Source: Erythroxylum novogranatense
Lineage: Eukaryota > Streptophyta > Magnoliopsida > Malpighiales > Erythroxylaceae
DNA: 64,000 nt
Assembly (NCBI GenBank): GCA_029891385.1
Contig: CM057230.1
Coordinates: 23,254,847-23,318,846, forward strand
Direction: 5' to 3'
Shown: positions 46,886-59,035 of the stretch, piece after piece
Numbering within the stretch: the first letter of the stretch is position 1
Layout of the letters: each line of letters opens with the position of its first letter
Translations under genes and position numbers: made by a program
Notes under the pieces: model-generated
What the model was told of the DNA's origin: nothing
Database searches by the model: none
Seen by the model: the letters and a program-made list of their open reading frames with translations, nothing else

Positions 46886-48005
46886 GTTTCACGCCCGAAA
46901 CCCAGAAATTTCCAGATTTTCCAGTTCAAATCCATTCAAATCCCATCTAAACACTCCAAAATAACTTCCTATACTTAATACAACTCATTTCTAACCTTAA
47001 ATCCATGAAATAACCATTATTCAACAATTACCCAAATCAAAATCAACATTTTCCCTAAAACCTATATCATCCGAAAACTTCTAAATTCTCAAACAATTTA
47101 TACCTTAATTCAATGCTCAAATCAAACTATTTACAACATAAACAAGTAGGAACTTACTTGATTCAGGCTTCCAATCCTTCCACAAGCTACTCAAATACTC
47201 CACCTTTCAAACAAGCAATATCCACGGTTTCTCTCCCATTTTTCCACCAAACGATTTTCTTTTCCAACACAAGATTTAAACTAGGTTGAGAATGATGAAA
47301 GGAACAATTTAAGAGAAGAAGATGGAAGGAAGCAAGCCAAATGATGATCCACGAAGAAGAGAAGATCAAGTTCCTTTCAAGGGAAGAAGACAAGCATCGT
47401 GGACCATTTTTTCCAAAGGAGAAGGGTTTATAACCTAAGGACTAAGGGCATGTTTGGCAAATTTAAATTGCCACAAGTCCAATCCGAACAACCTCAATCC
47501 AATTTCTAATTCTAATTTCTCACGAATTCCAATGGCTCTAAACCCTAATTCCTCAAATCAAAATTCTCATCTCCATTGCTATCGGTTAATCAAATTTCGG
47601 AACCGGAAATCTAATTAATCAGTCAATGGTCACTTTTTCGGTCCGGACCTATTACTCCGAAAATTCTAAAAAAATTCCTATAAATCCTCAAAATTGGAAA
47701 ACAACTAATCATATACTCAAATTTCCAGTTCTCAATTCCTAAATTCAATTTGACACTCCAATTCACTAATCAAAGCACAATTAACCTTAAAATCACAAAA
47801 TCTCCAATTTTTACAATCAAATCGGAAATCTGTCATACATGCATGTATATACATATGCTTGTGCAATCATAAACAATTATCAATAATATAGAGGCTATAA
47901 ATGCATATGCAAATCAATTTCTAAACACACCTAGACCTAATCCATCCGAATTACCGATATGCCCTTCACACCGGTAACGGGATGTTACAATTCTCCCCTC
48001 CTAAT

Positions 48006-48314
48006 AAAAATTTCGTCCCGAAATTTCTTACCTGACTGGTCGAACAGATGAGGGTACTACCTCCTCATGTGCTCCTCAGTCTCCCAAGTTGCCTCCTCTG
48101 CTGAGTTGTTCTTCCATAGGACTTTCACTAATGGAATCACCCTGCTCCTCAATTGCTTGACCCGCGATCCAATAATCTGTACCGGCTCCTCAACATAACT
48201 GAAATCACTAGCTATCTCAATCTCCTGAGCTGGAATCACATGAGTCGGGTCTGATCGATATCTCCGAAGCATACTCACATGAAACACATCGTGCAACTGG
48301 GACATCTCACTCAC
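48006..48314 (-). pseudogene. Element G integrase C-terminus with chromodomain
   Basis: Encodes DVFHVSMLRRYRSDPTHV, then IPLVKVLWKNNSAEEATWE, the chromodomain-like tail of Tekay/Del chromoviruses, thought to guide integration to chromatin. A TAG stop at 48057-48059 stands where H reads CAG (RRQYPHLFD); frame similarity continues past the stop to the polypurine tract. The neighbouring GPY region (48315-48480) is frame-shifted. Confidence 0.82.
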
Positions 48315-49136
48315 AAAGCTAATCTATAGGCTAACGGTCCGACCCTCTCAGTAATCTCATATGGACCGATATACCGAGGACTCAACTTGCCCTTACTGCC
48401 AAATTTGAGAACTCCTCTCCACGGAGACACTCTATCACCCACAGCATACTCCATCTCTCTCCGATGCTGATCTCAGATAGTTCTTTCATCATCTGAGTCA
48501 GCTTGATGCGACTCAATCACCGTACCTTATCATCGTGTCTTGGATCAGCTCGGGACCCTCTATCATCCTTATACCCTCTTCATCCAAGTAAAGAGATAAT
48601 CTACACTGTCGTCCATACAACGCCTCGTACGGTGCCATACCAATGCTGCTCTAGTACTGATTATTATACGCAAACTCAACCAGAGGCAAATACCGATCCC
48701 ATGCACCTAACTCCAATACACAGGCTCTCAACATATCCTCAACAGTCTGAATAGTCCTCTCACTCTCCCCATCTGTCTGAGGATGAAACGCTGCGCTGAA
48801 GTTCAATCTTGTACCCATAGCCGACTACAAACTCCTCCAGAACCTCGAAGTAAACCTGGGATCCCTGTCTAAGACTATAGACACTGGAACCCCATGCAGT
48901 CGCACAATCTCTGCCACATACTTCTGGGCCAACTGATCGAGGGTATTGCTCTCCCTCACTGGCAAGAAATGAGCCGATTTAGTCAACCGGTCCACTATGA
49001 CCCAGATCACATCATGCTGCCTCGGCATCTTAGGCAATCCCATAATGAAATCCTTCGTAATGCGCTCACATTTCCACTCCGGAATGGGCAACGAATGCAA
49101 TCTCCCAACTGGAGCCTGGTGCTCAACCTTAACCTG
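48315..49136 (-). pseudogene. Element G integrase catalytic core (broken)
   Basis: 48825-49100 reads [11 protein letters not shown] (first catalytic Asp) through [17 protein letters not shown] to [12 protein letters not shown] (second Asp). The Glu-bearing segment after it (about 48700-48790) is present in DNA but in another frame, followed by a stop in the NNQY region. Strand transfer activity is therefore unlikely without readthrough and frameshifting. Confidence 0.8.
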
Positions 49137-50147
49137 CTAGCACGTCAGACACCGAGAAACAAACTCTGCTACATGCCTCTTCATACCTGGCCACCAAAAA
49201 TGCAACTTAAGAGTGCGATACATCTTGGTAATACCAGGATGCATGGCATAAGCAGCCAAATGAGCCTCCTCCAAAATCTCACACCTCAGATCATATACAT
49301 CTGGAACACATAACCTCTGGCCCATCCAAAGAGTCCCATCTCTCAACTCAAACTCAGTGATCGAATCAGATCTGACTCTATCCATCAATCTCACTAACAA
49401 TGGATCCTGATCCTGCACTCTCCTAATCCGATCATGCAATACCGGCCGGAGCCTCAAAGTGGCTATCAGAGCTCCATCCTGACCCAAATCCATCTGCACA
49501 TTCAGAGCTCTCAACTGAACTAAACACGGTAACCTTGAAACCTGAATCTGAGCTGCACTACCATGAGACCTCCTACTCAATGCATCAGCCACCACATTAG
49601 CCTTCCCTGGGTGGTACTCAATAGTGCAGTCATAATCCTTAAGCAACTCTAACCATCTCCTCTGTCTCAAATTCAGCTCTCTCTGACTCAGCAAATATCT
49701 CAAACTCTTATGATCAGTGAAGATCTGGAACGTCTCTCCATACAAATAATGTCTCCAGATCTTCAAAGCAAAGACAATCGCCGCTAACTCCAAATCATGC
49801 ATGTGGTAATTCATCTCACGAGACCTCAATCGCCTCAAGCATACGCTATAACTCTCCCATGCCGCATCAAGACACATCCTAAACCCCGCCACAAGCATCA
49901 TCGAAAACTCGAAACCTCCTGCTCCAGATGGCAAAGCTAACACCGGTGCCATAGTCAACCGATGTTTCAACTCCTCAAAACTCCTTTGACACTCATCTGT
50001 CCAACTGAAGGCCACACTCTTCCTCAGAAGTTTTGTCAAAGGGGCTGAGATTACAGAAAACCCCTCGACAAACTTTCGGTAATAACCTGCCAATCCGAGG
50101 AAACTCCTTAACTCTGACACATTCCTCAGAATCTCCCAACTCCTCAC
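49137..50147 (-). pseudogene. Element G RT connection, RNase H and integrase zinc finger
   Basis: 336 codons. [21 protein letters not shown] (RT thumb/connection); RNase H with [19 protein letters not shown] and [12 protein letters not shown]; linker; integrase zinc-binding HPG...FWWPGMKRH...CLTC. Between 49830 and 49935 two compensating frameshifts replace the stretch that holds the first catalytic Asp of RNase H in A and H. The frame ends at a TAG (49137-49139) where H has CAG, just after the second zinc-finger Cys. Confidence 0.88.
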
Positions 50148-51013
50148 TGCCTCAATCTTGTGAGGACCCGGATACCCTCACTAGACACAATGTGGCCTAA
50201 AAATACCACCTCATCCATCCAAAATTCACACTTAGTGAATTTGGCATACAACTGTCTATCCCTCATGATCTGCAATACAGTCCTCAGATGCTCCGCATGC
50301 TCTTGTCTACTCCTCGAGTACACCAGAATATCATCAATAAACACTATCAAGAGCTGATCCAGGTAGGGCTGAAAGACCCTATTCATCAAGGCCATGAAGG
50401 CTGCCGGGGCATTAGTCAACCTGAACGGCATCACTAAGAACTCGAAATACCCATACCTGCTCCTGAAAGCACTCTTAGGCACATCGACCTCTGCAATCCT
50501 CAACTGATAGTATCCGGATTTCAAATCCAACTTGGTAAACACCTGAGCTCCCTGTAACTGATCAAATAAATCATCGATCCTAGGCAGTGGGTACTTATTC
50601 TTAACTGTAACCTGATTCAGCTGCCTATAATTGATGCATAACCTCAAAGTTTCGTCCTTCTTCTTCACAAACAACACTAGAGCTCCCCATGGCGAAACAC
50701 TCGGCCTAATAAATCCCTTATCCAACAGCTCCTGCAACTGAGCCTTAAGCTCCCTCAGTTCCACTGGTGCCATCCTATATGGAGGTATCGATATAGGAGC
50801 GGTACCTGGAACGAGGTCAATATGAAACTCTATTTCCCGATCCGGCGGCAAACCCGGTAACTCCTCAAGAAACACATCTGGAAATTCCCTGATCACGGGA
50901 ACATCCTGCAACCTCTGCTCCACTCTGGAGTCCACCACATGTGCCAAATAGGCCTCACAACCTCCTCGCATCAACCTCAGGGCACTCATAAACGAAATCA
51001 TCCTGGATGGCAC
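50144..51013 (-). pseudogene. Element G reverse transcriptase
   Basis: 289 codons and the most complete RT here. [20 protein letters not shown] leads in, then [74 protein letters not shown], the catalytic FIDDILVYS, and [11 protein letters not shown]. It ends where a small deletion (around 50144-50160) shifts the frame into the next segment. The first Met is internal to the polyprotein. Confidence 0.9.
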
Positions 51014-51016
51014 TGC

Positions 51017-51582
51017 CTAACTAACACCTCGAAACATAGCTCTCGGCTGACCAGGAGACTCTAACACGACCTCCTTGGTATAGCAATCCATGACAGCCAT
51101 ATGGGCAGTGAGCCAGTCCATCCCCAGAATCAAGTCAATCTCCCTCAGAGATAACACTATCAGGTCTGCACTAAACTCCGACTGATCAATCATAATCGGA
51201 CACCCCTTGCAGACCTCTCCCAAAACTGTAGTACTACCTAGAGGTGTACTCACCTCTAGCCCATACTGCAACATCTCCCTATCCACATGCAATCTACATG
51301 CCACATGCGATGCAATAAAAAATGCATGGACCCTGGATCTATCAATGCAAAAACCTCAATGCCAGAGATCAGAAGCGAACCTGCAACCACATCTGGAGAA
51401 TCCTGGGCCTCCTGCCTAGTCATGGCATAGACCCTGGCCTGGGACTGTGGTCGACTTCCACGACTCTCGATCCCCACAAATGAATCTCTAGCTCTACCTC
51501 GGGCTCTCCCTCGGCCCCTGAATCCAGGTCCACCACCACGGCTCTGTTGTACTGTCGTGCTGCTACCAGCTCTCCCACTCAT
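51017..51582 (-). pseudogene. Element G aspartic protease
   Basis: A Gly/Arg-rich linker (GFRGRGRARGRAR) precedes the protease. The active site reads FALIDPGS (near 51350); a frameshift just after it moves the rest to a second frame, with LILGMDWLTAHMAVMDC near 51090-51140. The protease would cut the Gag-Pol polyprotein. Broken by one indel. Confidence 0.82.
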
Positions 51583-51588
51583 AGCAGA

Positions 51589-52506
51589 CTAAGCTCCCAA
51601 AATATCTGGACAATTTCTGATCTGATGCTCCATAGAGCCACACCTGAGATAAGCTCTAGTAAATCTCCAACACTCTCCGCTATGTCTCCTCTCACAATGC
51701 TCGCACAACGGAGGAATCTGGCCTGAACTTCTGGCACCACCACTGCTAGACTGCCCAAATCTCCCACTGCACAAAACCAGATCGTCTGGTCCTCCCAAGA
51801 TCTCGAATCGCTCAAGGCTCGCTAAAACTCCTACCAGAGCTACCCTGACTGTCGCTCGATCTCTTACTCCTAGATCCCTGACCAGTCTCGATGCGACTCG
51901 CCTCGAAGTCGCTTCAATCCTCACTGCAGCTACTCTCAACTTCACAAAGGTGCCCATATCAGACTGGGCTAACCTGGTACGAATCTCTAGATTAAGCCCT
52001 CCTTTGAATCTCTGGCACCTATCAGCCTCAGAGGCAATCGTAGCGTACATTCACGACAACCACAAACCCGACCTCATAATCACCACACCATCGACCCTGC
52101 CTCAACTCTAAGAACTCCCGATCTTCATCTCCAAATAGACCTCATGATAGTTATCCCGAAGGCTCTTAAAATCTGCCAAGTCGAAAATGGTCTCCAGATC
52201 GCCTTAAGACGATCTTCCACCACCGATATCTTTGGACCTCAAGCAAAGAGACCGTGATAGTCAAAGCGCCATCGAGTCACACCATCTAATCTAGACTCTC
52301 ACCCTTCCAACTATCCTCACCTCGGTAGGTCTCAGGCCGCCATAGAAATCAACGAACCATCGCTATGCAGATGATCATACCTCCGCTCCCGTCTCATGGG
52401 AATTCTAGGAGGCTGCTCCTCATATAGAGGCACTGAAGACTACCTACTAGCTCCGACTGATCCTTGGTCAGCTGGTTGATCTACCTGATCACCAAGAACG
52501 GATGAC
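51589..52506 (-). pseudogene. gag: Element G gag and nucleocapsid (broken)
   Basis: The 3' part (51589-52050) is open: EADRCQRFKGGLNLEIRTRL (capsid-type region), then the zinc-knuckle region CEHCERRHSGECWR and LRCGSMEHQIRNCP, whose first Cys is replaced by Tyr. The 5' part (52051-52506) is frame-shifted. It begins after TTTTGTTGTAG|GTCATCC, a splice-acceptor consensus, without an in-frame ATG nearby. Confidence 0.78.
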
Positions 52507-52597
52507 CTACAACAAAACCACAATTTCCAATCAATTTTTGCTTTTCTTATCATAATTTAAGCCTAGAATATACTATGCCCAAAAGATGCCAAACCAT

Positions 52598-52609
52598 GCT
52601 CTGATACCA
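52598..52609 (-). promoter_or_regulatory. Element G primer-binding site
   Basis: Complement of GCTCTGATACCA, giving TGGTATCAGAGC for initiator tRNA-Met priming, five bases from the 5' LTR. Confidence 0.9.
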
Positions 52610-52614
52610 CCTAA

Positions 52615-53223
52615 TGTAGCGCCCCCTTACCGTAGGGTATACACTGGGACGCCCGTAGGTCATACCGATACATAACCTACGATGAGGGTGCACTACGATG
52701 TGATCAATTCTATAAACCTCATGGCATCAATATAATAAAGCAGTAATATCAAATTCACTAAATTTTCAAACCAAAAGATACTCTCAATTTCATTTCCTTA
52801 CTCAAACCACATTTACACAATTCTGTCATAATTACAACTGTACGTAACCAAAAAGGACCAAAATAACTCCTAACTAGATCATCCTCTAAAAGATCACAGC
52901 TGACCAACCTGTGGGCCATGCTCCTCTCGCCGGCACTCACACTGTAGGAAAAGTCTCGCTAACTGGAGCTAGGAGTCAACTAACGTTGTCCTAAAAAATA
53001 ATTACAATGTTGGGTGAGTTTGCGAACTCAATGAGTAACCATCATCGATGGTTCACTCAATTCATGCATTACGCAAAATTGCTTACAGAACAACACAATA
53101 GCACGTTCAGAATAGTAATCATAAACTTACTAAACAATTAACACGCATTTGCATTCAACTCATTTCAAATTCATAGAACAATCACATACTGAATGCATGA
53201 TGATTTCCATTTCATTTTAGTGT
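52615..53223 (-). repeat. Element G 5' LTR, visible end
   Basis: Matches 45311-45919 closely. Contains the three-way-junction-like fold 53012-53058, an acceptor-like TTTTTTAGG (near 52991), and a frame from the ATG at 52919 encoding MAHRLVSCDLLEDDLV. Cut by H inside the GTTGTGAC arm of the hairpin array. Confidence 0.9.
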
Positions 53224-56200
53224 TGTAGCACCCCCTTACCCTAGGATATGTATCGGGACGCCCGTAGGTCATTCCGACACTCACCCTACGATAAGGGTGC
53301 GCTACGAACAATCGCTAACACTCCACATGGCATCTAAAATCATAAAGCATTAATATGAAAACCACTAATTTTTGAAACCATAAATTCTCATTTCATAACC
53401 TCAAAGCAGCAAATTTACACAACTGGTATGTTCTGTACATTACTCCAAAAGAAAATCAAACAAAAAGGCTAGCTAGGTCATTCCTCAAAAGTGCCAATGA
53501 CCCAATTGTGCCATGACTTCTCTTGCCAACTCAATCTACACGGCAGAAAAGTCCTCCGAGCTATAAGTCAACTCTCGGTCGAAAAATAATTTGCAATTTT
53601 GGGTGAGTTTATGAACTCAAATGAGGAACCATCATCGATGGTTCACCCAATTCATGCATATACACAAGATATCATGATACATACAGTTATTTCACTAAGA
53701 CACATTCAGAAGTACCACATGATTAATACGATATCAGTCAAAAGAACCAATTCAAATGCACATGAAATGCGTATATGACGCTTTTCTAATTTATTACGTT
53801 GTTGTGACCGAGCGCCTGAAACTGTCCCATTAAGGGCGCATTAAGCGGTGAGCCTTAGGCTCTAAATCACTGTGGGCTCAAGGCCCAATCACGTTGAGCT
53901 TAAAGCTCTCGTTGGCTGTTCTGGTCACAACTGCCAATTACTGATCATGCAATTATGCATGAATGCAAATGTCCAAATAAAACGAAACCAACATCATAAC
54001 CGATCCCAATTCAACATATTCACACAAGTCACTCACAAGTAACCACATGAAAATCACATATAGCACTTCTATGTCAGAATCTCCCAATCCGTCAAACCTC
54101 CGGTCCGCAATCCAAGCACAAACAAACACAATCGTCCCTCCATTATTCTCCACAGAGTTATAAGTGCAGAATTATAAACACTTACTAACCGAGGAACCAT
54201 CTAGGTTACTCACCTAATAACTTCCGAGTTAATGCCGGGAAGTCTCTGCAACGTCCGTGGGATGACGTTCCAACTGAGCCTCTATAACAATGGAAATGAG
54301 TACACATTACCAACTGTATAATTAGAAATATCAAACAATGCACATGGAATAATTAAAACGTGTATAATATATGTTCATGGCATTCCCGGCCCTATCCAAA
54401 ATTTTCCCATCATAAAAAAAATCCGTCTAAAAATTAGAAAGCTATTGGCGCTGACGGTGCGCAATTCAGACCTCTATAGGTCCCCAATTAAACAAAACAG
54501 TGATTAAAGGCTCAGATTACAGGGGCCACGTCAATTTCCGCCTAAAATTCCCAATTTCTCACCAAATGAATTTCAATAGGTCACAAATCCGATGCCTCAA
54601 GAATCAGGTCAATCGGACGTCGGACGGAAAAGAAATTGACAAAAGAAACCAAAATTCAAATTAAACAATTAATATCTATATATACATAACCCTTATTCCC
54701 TTCTTTATTTTCCTGATTTTAAGCCAACTTTCAACACCAATAACTCATTGCACACAATTCAGAAAATTACCAACTATATCTCATTAGAAAGATCATGAAA
54801 CCCTCTACAATTCTCAAGAAGACCATAAAAATCAATTTCACCCCTAAGGGTGTCAAAAATCCAATCTAACCTACTGTCCACTCAAAACCTATCAAAACAG
54901 GGCAGTACATTGCAAATTCAGTAACTCTCTGATTCTTCAGGCAAAAATTACACAATAAATAAGGCAGTAATATCACAATGTTATCTACAACTTTCATGAA
55001 CACCCAAAATCAGATTCACTTGCTAACTATGCCAAACAATTCACCAAAGCATCAACCCTCAGAATTTTCCCAATCTGAACAGCACATTTCACAAAAGTAT
55101 ATCTCTTAGAAAAAATGTCACCCAATTCACTACCTTATATCCCTGAAAAGATAAGATCTCAAACTTCAAGTTTCATGAAGAACTAAATTTCCAATTCGAT
55201 TTCTAACAATGTCAAAACTGTTATGGAAGTTACTGCCATTATCAGCAATTCACAACCTAATGCAGGGTCAGTTTTTGCAAAATCATAACTCCTAACTCTG
55301 ACCTCTACAAATTACACACCATATATCATTTCAAGGTAATTTCTTCCTATACAACTTTGCAGAAGATCACTCACACCAATTCAGTCCAAAAAAATTGCTC
55401 CCAAGCAGACTGCTCACAAAACCAACACTTACGCTGGGTTTCATCAAAATGCTCAAAACCAGTCAATAGTAATCAGTTCATATCTCCCAATATACAACTC
55501 AAAAATTAGCAAGATCAGTGGAAATGGAAAGCTAACTCAATATTCCTCAACTTTCATAAATACCATTTTTCCTAATTCCATATCAATTAATTTATAAAAA
55601 TCAGCAAGTAATCAGGTTATATATGCGGGTACTGTTCACAGACCCTACAAACAGAAACTTTCCATGCAAATATTCACCCTTCTAACATTACAATTTAACA
55701 CCACCTATTTCACAATAAATTGAAGCCAACATCCCAAAGTTTCATTGGGAACAAACTTCACCTCATTTTCACACCTACAAAATAAGTTATGATCAAAACA
55801 TTACAATAGGTCAAATTGCATTTTCCAGCTTTTCAACTACAACCTAACTCCTATCACTTCTAACATCAATAACACATCACTAGGCACCCATTTATACCTC
55901 TAAATCAACCATAATTTCATCACAAAATATACTTATATAATAGAGCATAAGTGGCAGCACCTACACATATTATCTTCCTAAGTTTTCCATTCATCTAACC
56001 TTATAAACTCAATCCAAACCAAGCCAAAATCAATGGAACTTATAGTCATTCATTCATCCCTACACAAGCATACATTTACACCCATTCAAACCTACCCTTA
56101 TCATCATGAAATTAATGCATGAGTGCTTCCCATAAATGCTTCTAACTACCAAAAGCATAAGAACAAACATTAATACTCACCTTAAACAAGTTCAAGCTAT

Positions 56201-57041
56201 TAATTCTCCAAGGCTTTTCAATTCTCCACAACTACTTCAACTTGTAACTTCTCAATCACCACTCACGACTCTTATCACTACACATGCATATAATCATCTT
56301 CTGAAGGAGCAAGCTGGGTCTTAGGTATGTACAAATAAGAAGCAAGCAAAGAACCAAGGCAACCCTTCTTGTGAGGGATGAGAAGATAGAAATTCAAAGG
56401 AGAAAAGAAGGACATCAAAGGAGAAGAAGTAATGGTTCGGATGAGAAAAGAAGAACAAGCTTGTCAAATGATTTTGTCTATGAAATGGCCAAGGAAAGTC
56501 GTGGGTAAGGATGAAAAAAGACAAAACTAATTAATGAAAAAGGGACACTTGGCTTGTTACATGGAAAAAGACAAAAAGAACTTAATTAGCATAATTAAAT
56601 CCTAACTCTAACCTCATTAAATCTTAATCCAACTTATGCTAATGATTCTAAAACAACTCCCACAATCATTATTCAATAATCCAATGCCATTACGCAGTCC
56701 TTTTTAGTACAGAAAAAATTCACTCGGTCAGCCCGTTGGAAATTTTTCGTCCCACAAGTAACTTAGAAAATTCCGAAAAATTCCATAAATCCCAAAAATG
56801 AAAAACACTCAATGGCGACTCCAAATAATTTTTCAAATACAATTATCCCATAAATTTCACAAAAGATCTCAATTTGAAACCTGTAGAAAAATGTCATGAA
56901 TGCATGTATACCATGTGCAAGTGCAACAAACCATCAATCATAGAGGCTATATGCTGTATGTGCATGCCGAGATATAATTTAATACTTCTAACCTGTCCCA
57001 AATTATCAATAAACCCTTCCTATGGGAGATGGGATGTTACA
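53224..57041 (-). repeat. Element H 3' LTR
   Basis: 3818 bp. Own-strand start TGTAACATCCCATCTCCCAT, end GGGGGTGCTACA. Unlike the A LTRs it lacks the GC-rich cluster: the corresponding place near 54660-54700 is AT-rich. Leader module 53580-54281. Confidence 0.93.
53580..54281 (-). promoter_or_regulatory. Structured spliced-leader module, element H 3' LTR
   Basis: Exon-2 block 54214-54281 (68 nt) between ATTGTTATAG and GTGAGTAACCTAG; hairpin array 53801-53931 closed by GTTGTGACC and GGTCACAAC with GAGCTTAAAGCTC; AATAAA complement at 53790-53795; three-way-junction-like fold 53601-53648. The acceptor reads TTATTTTTCGACC, an apparent CAG-to-CG change. Confidence 0.65.
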
Positions 57042-57053
57042 ATTCTCCCTCCT
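57042..57053 (-). promoter_or_regulatory. Element H polypurine tract
   Basis: Complement of ATTCTCCCTCCT, directly beside the 3' LTR. The C-terminal pol frame reads through it into the LTR. Confidence 0.85.
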
Positions 57054-57539
57054 AATAAAAATTTCGTCCCCGAAATTTCTACCTGGTTGATCGAAAAGAT
57101 GAGGATACTGTCTCCTCATAAGCTCCTCGGTCTCCCAGGTAGCTTCCTCGGTCGAGTGGTTCCTCCAGAGAACCTTCACCAATGGAATAATCTTGTTCCT
57201 CAATTGCTTCACCCGTGACCCGACAATCTGTATCGGCTTCTCTACATAACTCAGATTGCTAGACACCTCAATCTCCTGGGTCGGTATCACATGTGTTGGA
57301 TCTGGCCGATATCTACGGAGCATACTCACATGAAACACATCGTGCAACTGAGACATCTCACTCGGCAATGCCAACCGATATGCCAATGGTCCTACCCTCT
57401 CGACAATCTCATACGGACCAATATATCTAGGGCTTAATTTGCCCTTCTTGCCGAATCTCAGTACACCACGCCATGGTGACACCTGTAAGAATACTCTGTC
57501 GCTCACATTATACTCCATCTCCCTCCTATGCTGATCCAC
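57048..57539 (-). pseudogene. Element H integrase C-terminus with chromodomain
   Basis: Open for the whole stretch. GKLSPRYIGPYEIVERVG is the GPY module, followed by DVFHVSMLRRYRPDPTHV and the chromodomain-like IPLVKVLWRNHSTEEATWE, then RRQYPHLFDQPGRNFGDE. The frame runs on through the polypurine tract and about a dozen codons of LTR to a stop at 57006. It is the best-preserved chromodomain in the window. Confidence 0.87.
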
Positions 57540-57934
57540 ATAACTCTACCGCTCATCCCGAAAGCCTTGATGCGACTCAATCGTTTCACCTTCTCAACAA
57601 GATCCCGAATCACCAGACCTCAATCATCCTCACACCCTCTTCATCCCAATACAAAGGCGATCTACACGGTCGCCCATACAGTGCCTCATATGGTGCCATC
57701 CCGATGCTACTATGATAATGATTGTTATATGCAAACTCAATCAGGGCTAGATACTAATCCCATACTCCTCTGAACTCCAATACGCATGCCCGAAGCATAT
57801 CCTCAACAGTCTTAATCGTCCTCTCACTCTGCCCATTTGTCTGAGGATGAAACGCTATACTGAAGTTCAGCCTAGTACCTATAGCAGATCGTAAACTCGC
57901 CGTAACCTCAAGTAAATGGGATCCTCGTCCGACA
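57540..57934 (-). pseudogene. Element H integrase core, second half (broken)
   Basis: DNA matches the G integrase region around 48500-48830, but the frame shifts several times. The second Asp and the Glu of the catalytic triad cannot be read in one frame. Confidence 0.7.
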
Positions 57935-58552
57935 CTATCGACATCGGGACCCCATGCGCCTCACTATCTCCGCCACATACTTCTGGGCCAACTGATCCAT
58001 GGTATTGTTCTCCATCACTGGCAAGAAATGGGCCGATTTAGTCAACCGGTCCACTATGACCCAGATAGCATCATACTGCCTCGGCATCCTAGGCAAACCC
58101 ATAATGAAATCCATGGTAATTTGTTCCCATTTCCACTCCGGAATAGGCAACGAATGAAGCTTCCCTACTGGAGCCTGGTGCTCAGCCTTAACCTGCTGGC
58201 ACGTCAAACATCTAGACACATACTCAGCTACTTGCTTCTTCATGCCAGGCCACCAGAAATGTTGCTTAAGAGTGTTATACATCTTGGTAGTACCAGGATG
58301 CATAGCATAGGCGGCCATGTGAGCCTCCTCCAATATCTCTCTCCTCAAGTCATCCACATCAGGCACACAAAGCCTCTGCCCTATCCATAAAGTCTCATCT
58401 CTCAACTCAAACTCAGAACTTGAATCAGCTTTTACTTTCTCAATCAGTCTCACCATAATAGGATCCTTGTCCTGAACTCTCCTGATCCTGTCTAGTAGCA
58501 TCGGTCTCAGTCTCAAAGTAGCCAATAAGACTCCATCCTGCTCCAGATTCAA
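57935..58552 (-). pseudogene. Element H integrase zinc finger and first half of core
   Basis: 205 codons. Linker, then [32 protein letters not shown] and CLTCQQVKAEH (zinc-binding domain complete), then ITMDFIMGLPRMP with the first catalytic Asp, [13 protein letters not shown] and KYVAEIVRR, after which a frameshift ends the reading. It begins just after a TAG (58553-58555) that replaces CAG. Confidence 0.85.
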
Positions 58553-58985
58553 CTACACATTTAAGGCTCTCAACTGAATCAAATTAGGCAACCTCATTGC
58601 CTGAATCTGAGCTATACTAGTATGCGACTTCCTACTCAGAGCATCTGCTACTACATTGGCTTTCCCAGGGTGATACTCGATAGTACAGTCATAGTCCTTC
58701 AACAACTTAAGCCATCTCCTCTGTCTCAAATTCAACTCTCTCTGGCTAAGTAAATACCTCAGAATCTTATGGTCAATGAAGATCTGAAAAGTCTCACCAT
58801 ACAGGTAATGCCTCCAAATCTTCAAAGCAAACACTACTGCAGCTAACTCCAAATCATGAACAGGATAGTTTACCTCGTGAGACCTCAACTGTCTCGAGGC
58901 ATAGGCAATGACTCTACCGTGCCGCATCGTAACACACCCCAATCCTCGATTCGATGCATCATCAGACACCTCAAATCCTCCAGGC
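58553..58985 (-). pseudogene. Element H RNase H
   Basis: [14 protein letters not shown] (first catalytic Asp), [50 protein letters not shown] (the Asp of the TDHK box kept), [16 protein letters not shown]. RNase H degrades the RNA strand during reverse transcription. It ends at the TAG 58553-58555. Confidence 0.85.
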
Positions 58986-59035
58986 CCCAGATGGAATAGC
59001 CAACACCGTGCAGAGTCAACCGATGTTTCAGCTCC

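Larger units (their letters stand above)
45311..47989 (-). repeat. Element G 3' LTR
   Basis: 2679 bp. TATA-like TATAAA (complement of 47427-47432), GC cluster 46745-46885, leader module 45686-46319. Terminal TGTAACGCCCCC at the left is the complement of the LTR end GGGGGCGTTACA. Confidence 0.92.
45311..53223 (-). mobile_element. Element G: family-3 Tekay/Del-like chromovirus, interrupted by H
   Basis: Minus-strand element nested in F. 3' LTR 45311-47989 (2679 bp), internal region 47990-52614, 5' LTR visible 52615-53223 before H. Intact primer site and polypurine tract. It is the best-preserved polyprotein in the window: long frames for protease, RT, RNase H and integrase, with a few frameshifts and two TAG stops at CAG positions. 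The LTR start (own strand) is TGTAACATCCCGTTACCGG. Confidence 0.93.

Noticed and set aside
49137..51582. Annotating element G as a functional polyprotein
   Set aside because: At least three frameshifts and two in-frame stops interrupt it, and the first catalytic Asp region of RNase H is replaced. It is described as pseudogene segments.
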